Shown here: one piece after another, positions 51,658 to 60,854 of the stretch | Layout: every line of letters begins with the position of its first letter | Position numbering within the stretch: position 1 is the stretch's first letter | Source of the DNA: CBFHMJ01 sp965656875 | Lineage (GTDB): Bacteria; Pseudomonadota; Gammaproteobacteria; Enterobacterales; Alteromonadaceae | Assembly: GCA_965656875.1 (NCBI GenBank) | Contig: CBFHMJ010000043.1 | Coordinates: 62,001-126,000, forward strand | Reading direction: 5' to 3' | Length of the DNA: 64,000 bases | Made by a program: the position numbers and the translations under genes | The notes under the pieces: model-generated | What the model was told of the DNA's origin: nothing | Database searches by the model: none | Seen by the model: only the letters and a program-made list of their open reading frames with translations

Positions 51658-52431
51658 GTGGAACTGGCTGTCGAACCGAGTATTTTTATTATTCTTTGTG
51701 TCGTATCCTTCGTTGCCGGATTCGTTGATGCCATTGCTGGCGGTGGAGGACTATTAACGCTTCCCGCTCTTATTGCCACAGGTTTACCACCACATATAGC
51801 ATTGGGCACCAATAAAGTCGCAGCTACATTTGGTACATTCACGGCGAGTCTGGCTTTTTACAAAAATAAGCTTTTTTCGCCATCTTTCTGGAAGTTGTCT
51901 ATTATTGCCACCATCACAGGCTCCATTATTGGCACCCTTGTCATCAGTCATATCAGCACTGATTCATTGGAAAAAGCAGTACCCGTTATGGTCATTCTGG
52001 TCGCTATATACACGTTGATGCATAAGCCCGCGCCCGATTCTGATCACTCTCTGCCCGAGCAAACTCCAGAACTTAAAGCCAAACAACTGGCACAAGGAAC
52101 AACACTCGGTTTTTATGACGGTGTCTTCGGCCCTGGTACTGGTGCATTCTGGACGGTAAGTTCGGTGTCAATGTACAAAACCAATTTGCTGATTAGTAGC
52201 GGTGTCGCCAGAACAATGAATTTTTTTAGCAACATCAGTTCACTGACTACTTTTGTTATTTTGGGTCACTACAGTCTGTTAATCGGAATAGGCATGGGCT
52301 TTTCTCAAATGGCTGGTGCATGGATGGGAGCGCATTCTGCAATTAAACTGGGCAGCAAGTTTATTCGCCCGGTGTTTATCACCATTGTCATTATCATGGC
52401 AATTAAACTAGGTTACGACGCATGGGCATAA
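51658..52431 (+). CDS. TSUP-family (TauE/SafE) membrane transporter
   Basis: Protein of 257 residues with about eight membrane segments. The start is GTG at 51658, preceded by AGAGGA. The conserved first repeat FVAGFVDAIAGGGGLLTLPAL and the second-repeat GFYDGVFGPGTGAFW are the TauE/SafE signatures. Members export sulfite or organic anions; the substrate is open. It begins 17 bases after the helicase gene. Confidence 0.92.
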   Translation: MELAVEPSIFIILCVVSFVAGFVDAIAGGGGLLTLPALIATGLPPHIALGTNKVAATFGTFTASLAFYKNKLFSPSFWKLSIIATITGSIIGTLVISHISTDSLEKAVPVMVILVAIYTLMHKPAPDSDHSLPEQTPELKAKQLAQGTTLGFYDGVFGPGTGAFWTVSSVSMYKTNLLISSGVARTMNFFSNISSLTTFVILGHYSLLIGIGMGFSQMAGAWMGAHSAIKLGSKFIRPVFITIVIIMAIKLGYDAWA

Positions 52432-52441
52432 TGGGCACAAT

Positions 52442-53059
52442 ATGAATAGTCTGAACCGACTTTCTGCAAAGCTGGATGAATTAAGAGCCAGAGCAGAAAG
52501 TGTTGACCAACAAGTTAAAAAACTATCAGTCTCACAAAAAGCCCGACTGTACTGGTTTTCAACAGAACTGTTTACAACCGATTCTCTCGAATTAACCGAG
52601 TACATCGACGAAACTCAGCAACAACTGAATCAAATCAAAGTATTGCCCGGAAATCAGGAAGATAAAAAAGCCTGGTTAGCAGAGCAAGTTGCTGAAAAGG
52701 TCAGCGCTCTGGTAAACCTGTTCAGAAGCGTCGATATAAAGCTTAACAGCCTGAAGTTTACGCCTCGAAAAAAGAAACCAGTTGATAACGTCTATAAACA
52801 GGCAGCACAAAAAATCATGGCCAGTGGGCAGGAGTTATACAGTGAGTTGTCTCAACATCATGAGTTTGAAAGACGGCTGAATGATATGATTGTCCAACGA
52901 CAGATTCAGTTAGATAACGCCAGTGATGAACAACAGTTACAGCTACGTAAAGAAGTCATGGCACTCCATCAACGTTTAAGTCGCTGTCGCAAAGCCATAA
53001 GTGGTATTGAAGAGAAAATTGACTGGTATGAAAGAAAGGAATCAAGGAAAAACCGTTAG
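52442..53059 (+). CDS. priC: Primosomal replication protein PriC
   Basis: Helical protein of 205 residues that matches PriC at its diagnostic segments: KAWLAEQVAEKVSALVN, HHEFERRLNDMIVQRQIQL and ALHQRLSRCRKAISGIEEKI. PriC helps reload the replicative helicase at stalled forks. It begins 10 bases after the transporter gene. ybaM, its usual E. coli neighbour, lies about 1.7 kb further on. Confidence 0.88.
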   Translation: MNSLNRLSAKLDELRARAESVDQQVKKLSVSQKARLYWFSTELFTTDSLELTEYIDETQQQLNQIKVLPGNQEDKKAWLAEQVAEKVSALVNLFRSVDIKLNSLKFTPRKKKPVDNVYKQAAQKIMASGQELYSELSQHHEFERRLNDMIVQRQIQLDNASDEQQLQLRKEVMALHQRLSRCRKAISGIEEKIDWYERKESRKNR

Positions 53060-53083
53060 AGAGCCAGATATTCAATATCATAC

Positions 53084-53112
53084 AATGGAGAACGGCAATG
53101 CCGCTCTCCATT
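53084..53112. terminator. Hairpin between priC and the tryptophan dioxygenase gene
   Basis: AATGGAGA-A-CGGC pairs with GCCG-C-TCTCCATT around AAT, with one mismatch. It lies between convergent genes. The T tails on both strands are weak. Confidence 0.6.
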
Positions 53113-53119
53113 TCAATTA

Positions 53120-54217
53120 TCAGCTATCGTCAGAAAAATAAAAACCCAACGCTTTTTTCACTTCACCCGGCAATGCAGGCAAGCTACTACCAGGCAACAT
53201 AAACGTCGCCATGTTGAATAAATCATTAAAAATCTTGTTGCGTTCAGTTGTTCGCTTCAAATATTGATGTCCTGAAGATCCACCCGTCCCAATTTTACTT
53301 CCAAGCATTCTTTTGACCATCATGGCATGTCTGTAACGCCAGATCGTGAGATTCTCTTCGACTTCGGCCAAAGACGTGAGTAGCTGAAACGGTAAATTAA
53401 ATACCGGTTCATCTCGGTATAAATGAATAAACAACGCGCCCAACATTGCTCGTTGAGACATTCTGAATTGTCCGTCATCCTGCATTTTTTTGTACGAATC
53501 AGCATCCAGTAATGCATTAAATTTTTCACGCGTTCTTTCTATTTCAGCCAGTTGGAATTCACGCTCCTTCTCGGAAATATTCTCCAGGTTGCTAACAATA
53601 TTCGCATCACTCGCCAACATTTCCTCCGTTGCCTGATGATATAAATCCCAAAACTTGAATTCACCGAACTCAAGGAAAGGCATCCGCTCCAACCAGTTTT
53701 CAACCAACGTGAACAAACTATCTTTATTTTCCAAGTCCATCAAAAATTCGCGGTCAGCCGGTTCTAACCTTGATAAAAAAGATTGTTTGTCAAAGTCAAT
53801 GCGATACTCACTCTTCAATCCCAGTAAGATTTCAAGCATTTTGAATTGAATACTCTGGAATCCAGAAGCCGGTACAAGGTAATCACGAAACTCCATAAAA
53901 TCCTGTGGAGTCATTGTTTCGATAATACTGATTTGTTGATTAAGTAGATTCTGGATAGCGACTATCCGGTTTAAACGATGAACAACTGATGTAAGCTGTT
54001 CGTCCTTTACTTCCTGACCAGAAAACGCAGTTAAAACTGAATTTAGTTCATGAAGTATTTGTTTAAACCATAATTCATAGGCTTGATGAACAATGATAAA
54101 CAGCGTTTCATCGTGTGCTTCGTCGCCATACTTAGCACTCTCTGGTGCCTGTGCTGACAAAATCTTGTCTAATTGAAGATAGTCGCCGTAGTAACAAGGC
54201 GTTTTGTTTTTTTGCAT
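53120..54217 (-). CDS. kynA: Tryptophan 2,3-dioxygenase
   Basis: Haem enzyme of 365 residues, longer than the compact bacterial form of about 280. Substrate and haem-site residues are in FIIVHQAYELWFKQI (distal His) and WRYRHAMMVKRMLG, followed by KIGTGGSSGHQYLK, which contacts the tryptophan ammonium. It oxidises tryptophan to N-formylkynurenine, the first step of the kynurenine pathway. No other kynurenine gene is nearby. Confidence 0.95.
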   Translation of the reverse strand: MQKNKTPCYYGDYLQLDKILSAQAPESAKYGDEAHDETLFIIVHQAYELWFKQILHELNSVLTAFSGQEVKDEQLTSVVHRLNRIVAIQNLLNQQISIIETMTPQDFMEFRDYLVPASGFQSIQFKMLEILLGLKSEYRIDFDKQSFLSRLEPADREFLMDLENKDSLFTLVENWLERMPFLEFGEFKFWDLYHQATEEMLASDANIVSNLENISEKEREFQLAEIERTREKFNALLDADSYKKMQDDGQFRMSQRAMLGALFIHLYRDEPVFNLPFQLLTSLAEVEENLTIWRYRHAMMVKRMLGSKIGTGGSSGHQYLKRTTERNKIFNDLFNMATFMLPGSSLPALPGEVKKALGFYFSDDS

Positions 54218-54490
54218 GTTGTTTTGCCTGATCTATTTTCCCGACGGAATTATAACAATGAAACGATTATTGATGCTTGTTATAAATCATCCTCGCGACT
54301 CTTGACTGTGAACTATAATAGATACAGGAAAATTGCCAGAAATCAGTCTAAATTAATATTTGCAATCAACTGACAAGCATCATATTTTCTAGCAGTATTT
54401 TTGCACCACAAGACCTTAGCAGCAAAGCGCCACACCGTGGTTTTACATCAACAGCTCTCGGATGCTGTTTGAAATGAACAGGAGCAAAAC

Positions 54491-54799
54491 ATGAAACTTG
54501 ATAATGATATCCATAATTATTATGAATACCTTGTGATTGAACATCTAACACACCGGGATGTGGATCAAGATCCGGACTATATCGCAGACTTGTGCTGTCT
54601 CGTCCTTAATCAGCTGCCTCCCCGCTACATCCGATATCAGGTAGATATGGCATTTTACCTACCAAAACACGAGCGAATTGAAATGGAAATAAAAGTCAAA
54701 GAAGCCATTGACCGCTCCATTGATTATCTAAACAAAATGACCGATCGTGAAACGCCTTTAACAACTTTCCCTGTTCCACCAAAGGAGTCTTCAACCTAA
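54491..54799 (+). CDS. ComFB-family (late competence development) protein
   Basis: Protein of 102 residues with the ComFB signature: DIHNYYEYLVIEHL at the start, DPDYIADLCCLVLNQLPPRYIRYQ and DMAFYLPKHERIEME in the centre. The family name comes from the Bacillus comF operon; cyanobacterial members bind cyclic dinucleotides. A role in second-messenger signalling is possible here but unproven. GGAGC lies shortly before the ATG. ybaM follows after one base. Confidence 0.87.
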   Translation: MKLDNDIHNYYEYLVIEHLTHRDVDQDPDYIADLCCLVLNQLPPRYIRYQVDMAFYLPKHERIEMEIKVKEAIDRSIDYLNKMTDRETPLTTFPVPPKESST

Positions 54800-54800
54800 A

Positions 54801-54959
54801 ATGTCTGACCTGAATACTGCACCGCCCCACATCAAATTAGCGGTTGATCTCATTATGCTGTTGGAACAAAACGATGTTGCGGCTGCAACAGTGTTAGAAG
54901 CGCTACCCATCGTAGCAGAAGACTTTAAGAGAAAGCTGGAAGAAGAACAGAAAGAGTAG
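54801..54959 (+). CDS. ybaM: YbaM-like DUF2496 protein
   Basis: Small gene of 52 codons reading MSDLNTAPPHIKLAVDLIML at the start, then LLEQNDVAAATVLEALPIVA, DFKRKLEEEQKE. This matches E. coli YbaM closely in length and pattern (KLAVDLI, TVL-AL-IV). Its function is unknown. It starts one base after the ComFB stop. In E. coli ybaM is next to priC, which is also close here. Confidence 0.85.
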   Translation: MSDLNTAPPHIKLAVDLIMLLEQNDVAAATVLEALPIVAEDFKRKLEEEQKE

Positions 54960-54986
54960 TAACAAGCTCTCGTGTAGCGGCTGAGA

Positions 54987-55577
54987 TCAAGCCGCTTCAA
55001 CCGTAATCATATCATCAACGACAGGAGCCATAATTGCAGGTAATTGTTCCGTTGGAGCTGCCAACCACCAGCCGACATTTTCTGGCAAAATAAGAAACGG
55101 CATTCGATGATGATAGGGCTGACAACGTTGATTAGGTGCAATGGTAACAGATACCACTTCTGCCAACCCATTATCAGGTCGTTCAAACCATATACCAGCC
55201 ATGTAAAGCGGCTTGTTATCACTTTCTGAAAACAAGTATTTCTGTTTTCGAGGTGCCCCTTCATCACGCCATTCATACCAGCCGGACATCGGAATGACAC
55301 AACGGTGTGACTGTAATGCCTGACTAAACATTCTTTTTTCCGACAGCGTTTCAGCCCGAGCATTGATAATGAGTTTTTTTGCCCATTCAGGCTGAATTCC
55401 CCAATTCATCGCATGTTGTTCATAAAAAAAACCATTCGGCTGTTGACGCGCTATGATGGTTTGTACTTCGTTAGTTGGGCGTACATCCGGATTATTTGGC
55501 GCTCGAAAATTCAGATTTAATTGCTCACTGACAAATCGACTTAATGGATCTTCGATAACATTGAATCGCCCACACAT
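54987..55577 (-). CDS. yedK: SRAP-family abasic-site protein (YedK/HMCES-like)
   Basis: Protein of 196 residues starting MCGRF, so removal of Met exposes the catalytic Cys2. Other active-site residues are Asn in RPTNEVQ, INARAETL (Asn and Glu) and the His in PYHHRMP; the PMSGWYEWRDE segment is typical. It forms a DNA-protein crosslink with abasic sites in single-stranded DNA. The family is often SOS-associated, but I saw no clear LexA box. It is convergent with ybaM, with a small hairpin (54976-54996) between them. Confidence 0.93.
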   Translation of the reverse strand: MCGRFNVIEDPLSRFVSEQLNLNFRAPNNPDVRPTNEVQTIIARQQPNGFFYEQHAMNWGIQPEWAKKLIINARAETLSEKRMFSQALQSHRCVIPMSGWYEWRDEGAPRKQKYLFSESDNKPLYMAGIWFERPDNGLAEVVSVTIAPNQRCQPYHHRMPFLILPENVGWWLAAPTEQLPAIMAPVVDDMITVEAA

Positions 55578-55660
55578 ACACGTAGTACCTTATTTAAAAC
55601 AGAGAACCTTACAATACACACTTTTCAGAAAGACAGTTACCTGAATTGCGATAGCTTTAA

Positions 55661-58093
55661 TCAAAATAACGATAATTGATCATCGCAAATATGCTGGAAA
55701 GATGAGCCTGTAAATTGCAAAATCGCATCTGCAATTGGGGCGATTTGACGTTCTATATACAGCTCATAATCAAGCGGAGATGTTGTGTAATCAGCCGGTT
55801 CGGCGCCATTAATGGTCAGCACATATCGAATCCAACCACCACGTTGGTAAACAGGCTTTAACCCCTCTTTTTCGCGTTGTTCATCAGCAAGACGAGCAGC
55901 ATGAACATGAGGAGGAATTTGTTTTACATAATCAGCAAGTTTTCGGCGAAGACGCTTTCGGTAAACCAGCTTACTGTCAAACTCGCCCTGTCTCAGGCGA
56001 GTCACAATATCCAGAATATACGCTTCATATTGTTCATCAGCAAAAACCCTGCGATACAGCTCTGTTTGAAACTCTCTCGCGAGGTGGGTCCAGTCCGTTC
56101 TGACGGTTTCCAGCCCCTTAAACACCAGCTTTTCTTCTTCACCTACAGCCATTAAGCCCGCATATCGTTTCTTACTTCCTTTTTCCGAACCTCGAATTGT
56201 CGGCATGAAGAATCGTTTAAAATGCGTTTCAAATTCTATCTCCAGTCGACTTTCCAGTCGGTACTGCTGCTGCAAATGTTGCTGCCACCACTCATTTAAT
56301 TGTTGCTCGAGTAACTGTCCCATTTTTGTTGCATTCTCTGGAGATAAAGGGTTTTGCGCATCACTACCAAGCCAGACAAAAATTGAATCTGTATCTCCAT
56401 AAATGACTTTGTAACCTTGCTCTTCAATATATGCTTTACTCAAATTAAGGATCTGATGGCCTCGGCAAGTTATAGAACTGGGTAATCTGAAATCAAAGAA
56501 TCGACAACCAGAAGTCCCTAACACACCATAAAAAGAATTCATGATGATTTTAATCGCCTGAGACATCGCTGCTCGTTTTTGCCGCTTAGCCTCATCCCTC
56601 GCAGTCCAAAGTTCTCCGATAATATCCGGTAAGAGCGACCTGTCTTTATCGAATACTGCGCCATTAAAACCGGCCACCAGCTGATCGGAAGGTTCGAGTT
56701 CTGTCTCTTTTCGACCAGGCTTAGCTTCAACCGGATGCTGTAGAAATCCTTGCATCAACGCCAGAGGGTCAATATGAAATGTACGAATAATACTGGGATA
56801 CAGACTCTTAAAATCCAGTACTAACACATCATGATAAAGCCCGGGTGTAGAATCCATGACAAAGCCGCCCGGACTTCTAACACCAACAGGATTTGCCATC
56901 ATTTGTGGCGCTACATAGCCAGCGCGATGTAGTCTTGGAAGATAACGATAATCAAACGCTGCAACTGAACCTCCAAACCGATCCATTGCCAGTCCGGTCA
57001 ATGATGTTCGATCAATCGCAAAATTCATTAAATCCAGTTCATCAAAGATATCCCAGACCAGATGACAATCTTCCAGGTTATAGCGAATGAATGCTTCTTT
57101 ATTTTCATAAAACAGATGTGTAATTTGTTCGCCACGATCATCCGGGTGATCAATCTTCTTTCCCCGGTTTAATACTTCGCGAGATACAAATTCCAGCGAG
57201 AAACTCTCAAAATTATAGGTTGCTGACTTTAGTGTCTCGATTCCATCTAAAACGACACGGCCTGGCATCACCAGCGTAAAGTACTCGTCGTCATCTCGTG
57301 ACTGTCGCCAGTCCAACGTCTGGCGTCCACGACCTATAGCAAAAGGCATATTCAAATCATCAGCTTTGCGTTGTAAAAATCGCAAATCGAAATTCACCAC
57401 AGACCAGCCGATTAAAATATCCGGGTCTTCAGTCTGCATCCATTGAATAAAAGCCTGGAGCAATGCCTGCTCGGTAGGTAAATAGTGAATATAATCCATT
57501 TGCTGTGTCAGGCCGTCACCAAGAACAAAAATCAAATCCTGCCAGGGTTCACCCCATAAACCAAAACAAATACCAATTGAAAAGAGATGCTTTCCGTCCA
57601 TAGACGTTTCTATGTCAACAGATGCCACCTTGAATAGTGGCTTACAAGCAGATGGTTTAACAGCGGGGTTTAAAGATTCAAGATGAGTAAATCGATCGGA
57701 TGTATGCCCCTGAAACAGTAAACCGCCCGTAATAAAGCGTTCCATAAAGAAACGATCATAGGGCTGTATATCAGCTTCAAAGACTGACAGTTGATGAGCC
57801 GAAAATTGTTCTCTCGCCCGATAGAGTGAACGTTGCTGTTTGAAGTAAATACCAGCAACCGGTTTATTATCAAACGATGTTAAGGATAATGGTTGAATGC
57901 GCCAGCCACTAATACCAGAAAGCAACCTTCTCGCCTGTTGCTCATCATCCTGATGAATGAAACAAACCGCTTCCTGATCCGTAAACCTCAAATGAACCGG
58001 ACCTTGTTCTGTCCAAATCCAGGCATCAAGACTTAATCGACGATTGACCTCTTTCCACTGGCGGGTCAACAAAAACCCTTCTCTGGTTATCAT
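55661..58093 (-). CDS. polB: DNA polymerase II (family B)
   Basis: Polymerase of about 810 residues. The ATG at 58093 gives MITREGFLLTRQW, similar to the E. coli PolB start; a frame from 58129 is less fitting. The exonuclease motif I is VASVDIETSMDG. Polymerase motif A is LDFKSLYPSIIRTF, motif B IIMNSFYGVLG and motif C IYGDTDSIFVWLG, so both activities look intact. It acts in replication restart and lesion bypass. It lies near SRAP and behind the FKBP terminator, so it has its own promoter. Confidence 0.95.
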   Translation of the reverse strand: MITREGFLLTRQWKEVNRRLSLDAWIWTEQGPVHLRFTDQEAVCFIHQDDEQQARRLLSGISGWRIQPLSLTSFDNKPVAGIYFKQQRSLYRAREQFSAHQLSVFEADIQPYDRFFMERFITGGLLFQGHTSDRFTHLESLNPAVKPSACKPLFKVASVDIETSMDGKHLFSIGICFGLWGEPWQDLIFVLGDGLTQQMDYIHYLPTEQALLQAFIQWMQTEDPDILIGWSVVNFDLRFLQRKADDLNMPFAIGRGRQTLDWRQSRDDDEYFTLVMPGRVVLDGIETLKSATYNFESFSLEFVSREVLNRGKKIDHPDDRGEQITHLFYENKEAFIRYNLEDCHLVWDIFDELDLMNFAIDRTSLTGLAMDRFGGSVAAFDYRYLPRLHRAGYVAPQMMANPVGVRSPGGFVMDSTPGLYHDVLVLDFKSLYPSIIRTFHIDPLALMQGFLQHPVEAKPGRKETELEPSDQLVAGFNGAVFDKDRSLLPDIIGELWTARDEAKRQKRAAMSQAIKIIMNSFYGVLGTSGCRFFDFRLPSSITCRGHQILNLSKAYIEEQGYKVIYGDTDSIFVWLGSDAQNPLSPENATKMGQLLEQQLNEWWQQHLQQQYRLESRLEIEFETHFKRFFMPTIRGSEKGSKKRYAGLMAVGEEEKLVFKGLETVRTDWTHLAREFQTELYRRVFADEQYEAYILDIVTRLRQGEFDSKLVYRKRLRRKLADYVKQIPPHVHAARLADEQREKEGLKPVYQRGGWIRYVLTINGAEPADYTTSPLDYELYIERQIAPIADAILQFTGSSFQHICDDQLSLF

Positions 58094-58130
58094 CGAGCTC
58101 AAACAACATACTCCGGAACAAACAGGCAAT

Positions 58131-58167
58131 AAAAAAGAGCTTTATTGTCTGACAATAAAGCTCTTTT
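58131..58167 (-). terminator. Rho-independent terminator of the FKBP gene
   Basis: A 17-base perfect stem (58133-58149 with 58151-58167; AAAAGAGCTTTATTGTC arm) with a T run on the minus strand. It is symmetrical enough to act in both directions. It separates the FKBP gene from polB. Confidence 0.88.
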
Positions 58168-58219
58168 GCAAGGTACAGTCTTAACTATAATAGTTGACTA
58201 TAGTCTTTACAGATATTCG

Positions 58220-58837
58220 TTACAGAATTTCCAATAATTCAACGTCGAACACCAGTACAGAGAATGGAGGGATCTTAGCACCCGCACCACGCTCACCATA
58301 TGCAAGGTCATGTGGTAAATGCAGACGCCATTTAGAGCCTACAGACATTAGCTGAAGTGCTTCTGTCCATCCAGGAATAACACCATTTACCGGGAATTCT
58401 GCAGGTTGACCACGCTCATAGGAGCTATCGAACACTTCGCCATTGGTCAATGTACCGTGGTAGTGTGTACGAACAGTTGATGACGCCGATGGTTTGTCAC
58501 CTGAACCTTCATTAAGTACTTCGTACTGCAAGCCTGACTCAAGTGTTATAACGCCATCACGCGCTTTGTTTTCTTCAAGATACTTTTCGCCAACCTGGAT
58601 AACTTTATCCATTTCAGCACGGCGTTTCTTTTCAAGTTCCTGGCCTACGATCTGAAATGCTTCAACCAGTTCTTGTTGTGGGATCTGACTTTCAACATTA
58701 TTAAGCACGTCAGTAACACCAGCAATAATGCCGTCGCTATCAATGCCATCAAATGGGTTTTTCAATACTTGCTCAGCCATTTGGCGACCAAGGCCGTAAC
58801 TAACTTTTTGAGCTACGGTTTCAAATTTATGTGACAT
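58220..58837 (-). CDS. fklB: FKBP-type peptidyl-prolyl cis-trans isomerase (FklB-like)
   Basis: Protein of 205 residues without signal peptide, so cytoplasmic like FklB. The N-terminal helical dimerisation region (KVSYGLGRQMAEQVLKN onward, to about 95) is followed by the FKBP domain with GEVFDSSYERGQPAEFPVN, VIPGWTEALQLMSVGSKWRL and a GERGAGAKIPPFSVLVFDVEL end split over the last strands. It assists protein folding. Confidence 0.92.
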   Translation of the reverse strand: MSHKFETVAQKVSYGLGRQMAEQVLKNPFDGIDSDGIIAGVTDVLNNVESQIPQQELVEAFQIVGQELEKKRRAEMDKVIQVGEKYLEENKARDGVITLESGLQYEVLNEGSGDKPSASSTVRTHYHGTLTNGEVFDSSYERGQPAEFPVNGVIPGWTEALQLMSVGSKWRLHLPHDLAYGERGAGAKIPPFSVLVFDVELLEIL

Positions 58838-58942
58838 GGTAAATGCTTTCCATTAGTAACAAAACGGCGATAGTCTAACATACTAAATAGAAACTACCAC
58901 TGAGAGGTCAGTCATGCGATCAATCTATACACTTGCGGTGTT

Positions 58943-60490
58943 TTAACGATGCTCAGATGGCTGATGACGAATTGCGAATCCAATAAAAACACGCCCGGTC
59001 ATTGACCTGACAATTAAATAGCGGTCATCTAACGGGTCACAAAAACAACGTACCCAGCCTTTTTCCATCGTGTGGAAACTATCATGCCAAAACCAGTAAC
59101 CTTTCCAGTAGATGCCATCATGATCAATTTGCACAATGCCTTCAGGTAACATATTTCCTTTCTTATCCCACTGACAAATAACTGGAAAAAATACATCGGT
59201 TATTTGCTCTACCACTGTCAGTTCTTTCCTCGTGCCGACGCCAGATATCATTGTTCCCGAAGCTGCATGCTCACCTTGTTCACCAGATACTCTCGTTAAA
59301 CATTCAAGCAACGCCATCGCCACCTGACCAGATAAGGCAGAACGCCACGGAGCAATTTCGGATGTGCACTCTAACCACAAGAGCAAACGTTGAATTGTTT
59401 GCTCACACGCCTGCCGTTCATTCTGAAATGTCACGGTACGAAGTAAGTCAACGAGTTGAACGATAAAATGTCTGGCAACATCAGGTAGCGCGCGATCTAC
59501 GCCAACAATAACCTGCCGAATGCCCAGCACAGACAGTACGACTTGTAATGTGCTGTCTGGCTCACAATCCGGCATAAAATGTATCTCGTCCGGTTTACCA
59601 AATCTGATAATCAGCTCTCTGGTCAGCAAGCCAACAGCCGAGCGGGAATCTGCTGGCATAACCAGATGATCACCCGTTGCTACATTGATAAACACATAGA
59701 CATGAATATCTCTGGCGCGTTCTGGTACAACAAAATGGCAAGGCAGCAACAGTAAAAGCCAGGTATTCATAAACATATTGTCGGAAGCTGACTGACGAGC
59801 AATAAACTGCTCTTTCAAGTGGGCAATCCAGGCAGTAATTTTTAATACGGACGGTAATTCGTCAGTAGCAAAGCGCAATGCCAGAAAGCGTCTAATCAAA
59901 GACGAGCTAACTTGTGGGTTCGTCTGAAACAACTGCATAACCATATTGAACTGCGATTGACGAATCAATCGTTCAACTTCATTTTGATATCGGGTGCCCA
60001 ACTTGGTCAGCCCTAATAAGCCTCCTGATTCATATCGACTCTCCCATCTCAGCAACGATATCCGACTTACGGTTGTGACAATGTGATACACATGTTCAGG
60101 AAACGCCAGTTGCCGATCATTGTATTGTTCACAAAAGCGGTCATAGCCATCAATCTTTCCGTACTCATAGTGATTTACCCAGGCTTTTGCAGCCTGAATC
60201 AGACGATACTTTGTAAAAATCTCCTGCGTTATTGCAGAGCCGTAACCTGCCAGTTGCTCTTCTTGCTGCAATAAATGAAATGTTGAAACTTCTATATCCA
60301 GTTCTGATGTTTGAGCGGTAATCGCTTGCTGCACATCTGGAGGCAATAAATCAACATCATAAATACGCTGTAATCCTCCCCTGCCCCGTTTTTCTCTGAA
60401 CTCCCATAATTCCCTGATGGCTCTTTTCTGTACTGTACGTTTAGTGACAGACAACAATTCGCTTATCTGTTGTGCAGTCAAAAATTTCAT
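58943..60490 (-). CDS. MuA-like transposase homologue lacking catalytic residues (probably domesticated)
   Basis: Protein of 515 residues. Residues 1-62 are a clear Mu-type HTH DNA-binding domain (TKRTVQKRAIRELWEFREKR, then GRGG and LPPDVQQAI). Next comes a helical region (SLLRWESRYESGGLLGL) and an RNase-H-like core (about 240-350), and last a Mu-type C-terminal beta-barrel (IDHDGIYWKGYWFW, DPLDDRYLIVR). The expected DDE acids are mostly gone: the first Asp falls in a run of Leu near 247, the second is kept (D308 in MPDCEPDS), and the Glu position near 339 reads VAR. Transposase activity is therefore unlikely. GGAG precedes the ATG. It is divergent from an S24 repressor, as MuA is from c. Confidence 0.78.
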   Translation of the reverse strand: MKFLTAQQISELLSVTKRTVQKRAIRELWEFREKRGRGGLQRIYDVDLLPPDVQQAITAQTSELDIEVSTFHLLQQEEQLAGYGSAITQEIFTKYRLIQAAKAWVNHYEYGKIDGYDRFCEQYNDRQLAFPEHVYHIVTTVSRISLLRWESRYESGGLLGLTKLGTRYQNEVERLIRQSQFNMVMQLFQTNPQVSSSLIRRFLALRFATDELPSVLKITAWIAHLKEQFIARQSASDNMFMNTWLLLLLPCHFVVPERARDIHVYVFINVATGDHLVMPADSRSAVGLLTRELIIRFGKPDEIHFMPDCEPDSTLQVVLSVLGIRQVIVGVDRALPDVARHFIVQLVDLLRTVTFQNERQACEQTIQRLLLWLECTSEIAPWRSALSGQVAMALLECLTRVSGEQGEHAASGTMISGVGTRKELTVVEQITDVFFPVICQWDKKGNMLPEGIVQIDHDGIYWKGYWFWHDSFHTMEKGWVRCFCDPLDDRYLIVRSMTGRVFIGFAIRHQPSEHR

Positions 60491-60854
60491 GTCGTCTCCA
60501 TACTGCTGTTGAGCATACGATGAAATGCAGAATCGTACTGCTCTATCGATTCCTTATTGGCCAGAACTATCAATTACAGACCAATGGCATGCCGTTAAAT
60601 TCCTGATGTAAGCATATAAAATTCTAATTCAATGCTTTCATCAGTGTGGGTCAATCAAATATCTGCACACAAATGTATTTATTTTTTAATAATTCGTCAA
60701 TTACTGAAACCACTCATATGCAAAATTAATGGTTTACATAAATTGGTCTGGAAAATACATCCAACCTGGTTAACAATAAGCGCGGCATTATTGCCGCAGT
60801 TACTCCCACTTTTTAAAGTAAGCAAGCCCATAAAATTCGTTAACCGAGCAAACT
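60491..60854. other. Divergent control region between the MuA-like gene and the S24 regulator
   Basis: These 364 bases hold no gene. They are AT-rich and carry a GCGGCA/TGCCGC dyad (60782-60797) 57 bases before the regulator start. Repressor operators are expected here by analogy with Mu-like early regions; I see no repeated operator series as in phage Mu. Confidence 0.5.
60782..60797. promoter_or_regulatory. 16-bp dyad upstream of the S24 regulator (candidate operator)
   Basis: GCGGCA and TGCCGC are perfect complements around TTAT. It is GC-rich in AT-rich surroundings and may be an autoregulatory site of the S24 protein or a small leader hairpin. Confidence 0.4.

Noticed and set aside
54976..54996. 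AGCGGCT/AGCCGCT hairpin as a strong terminator between ybaM and the SRAP gene
   Set aside because: There is no T tract on either strand and the stem overlaps the SRAP stop codon. It may be only a weak element.
58943..60490. An active transposable element around the MuA-like gene
   Set aside because: Catalytic acids are missing, no MuB or other phage genes are nearby, and no terminal repeats or target duplications could be seen.
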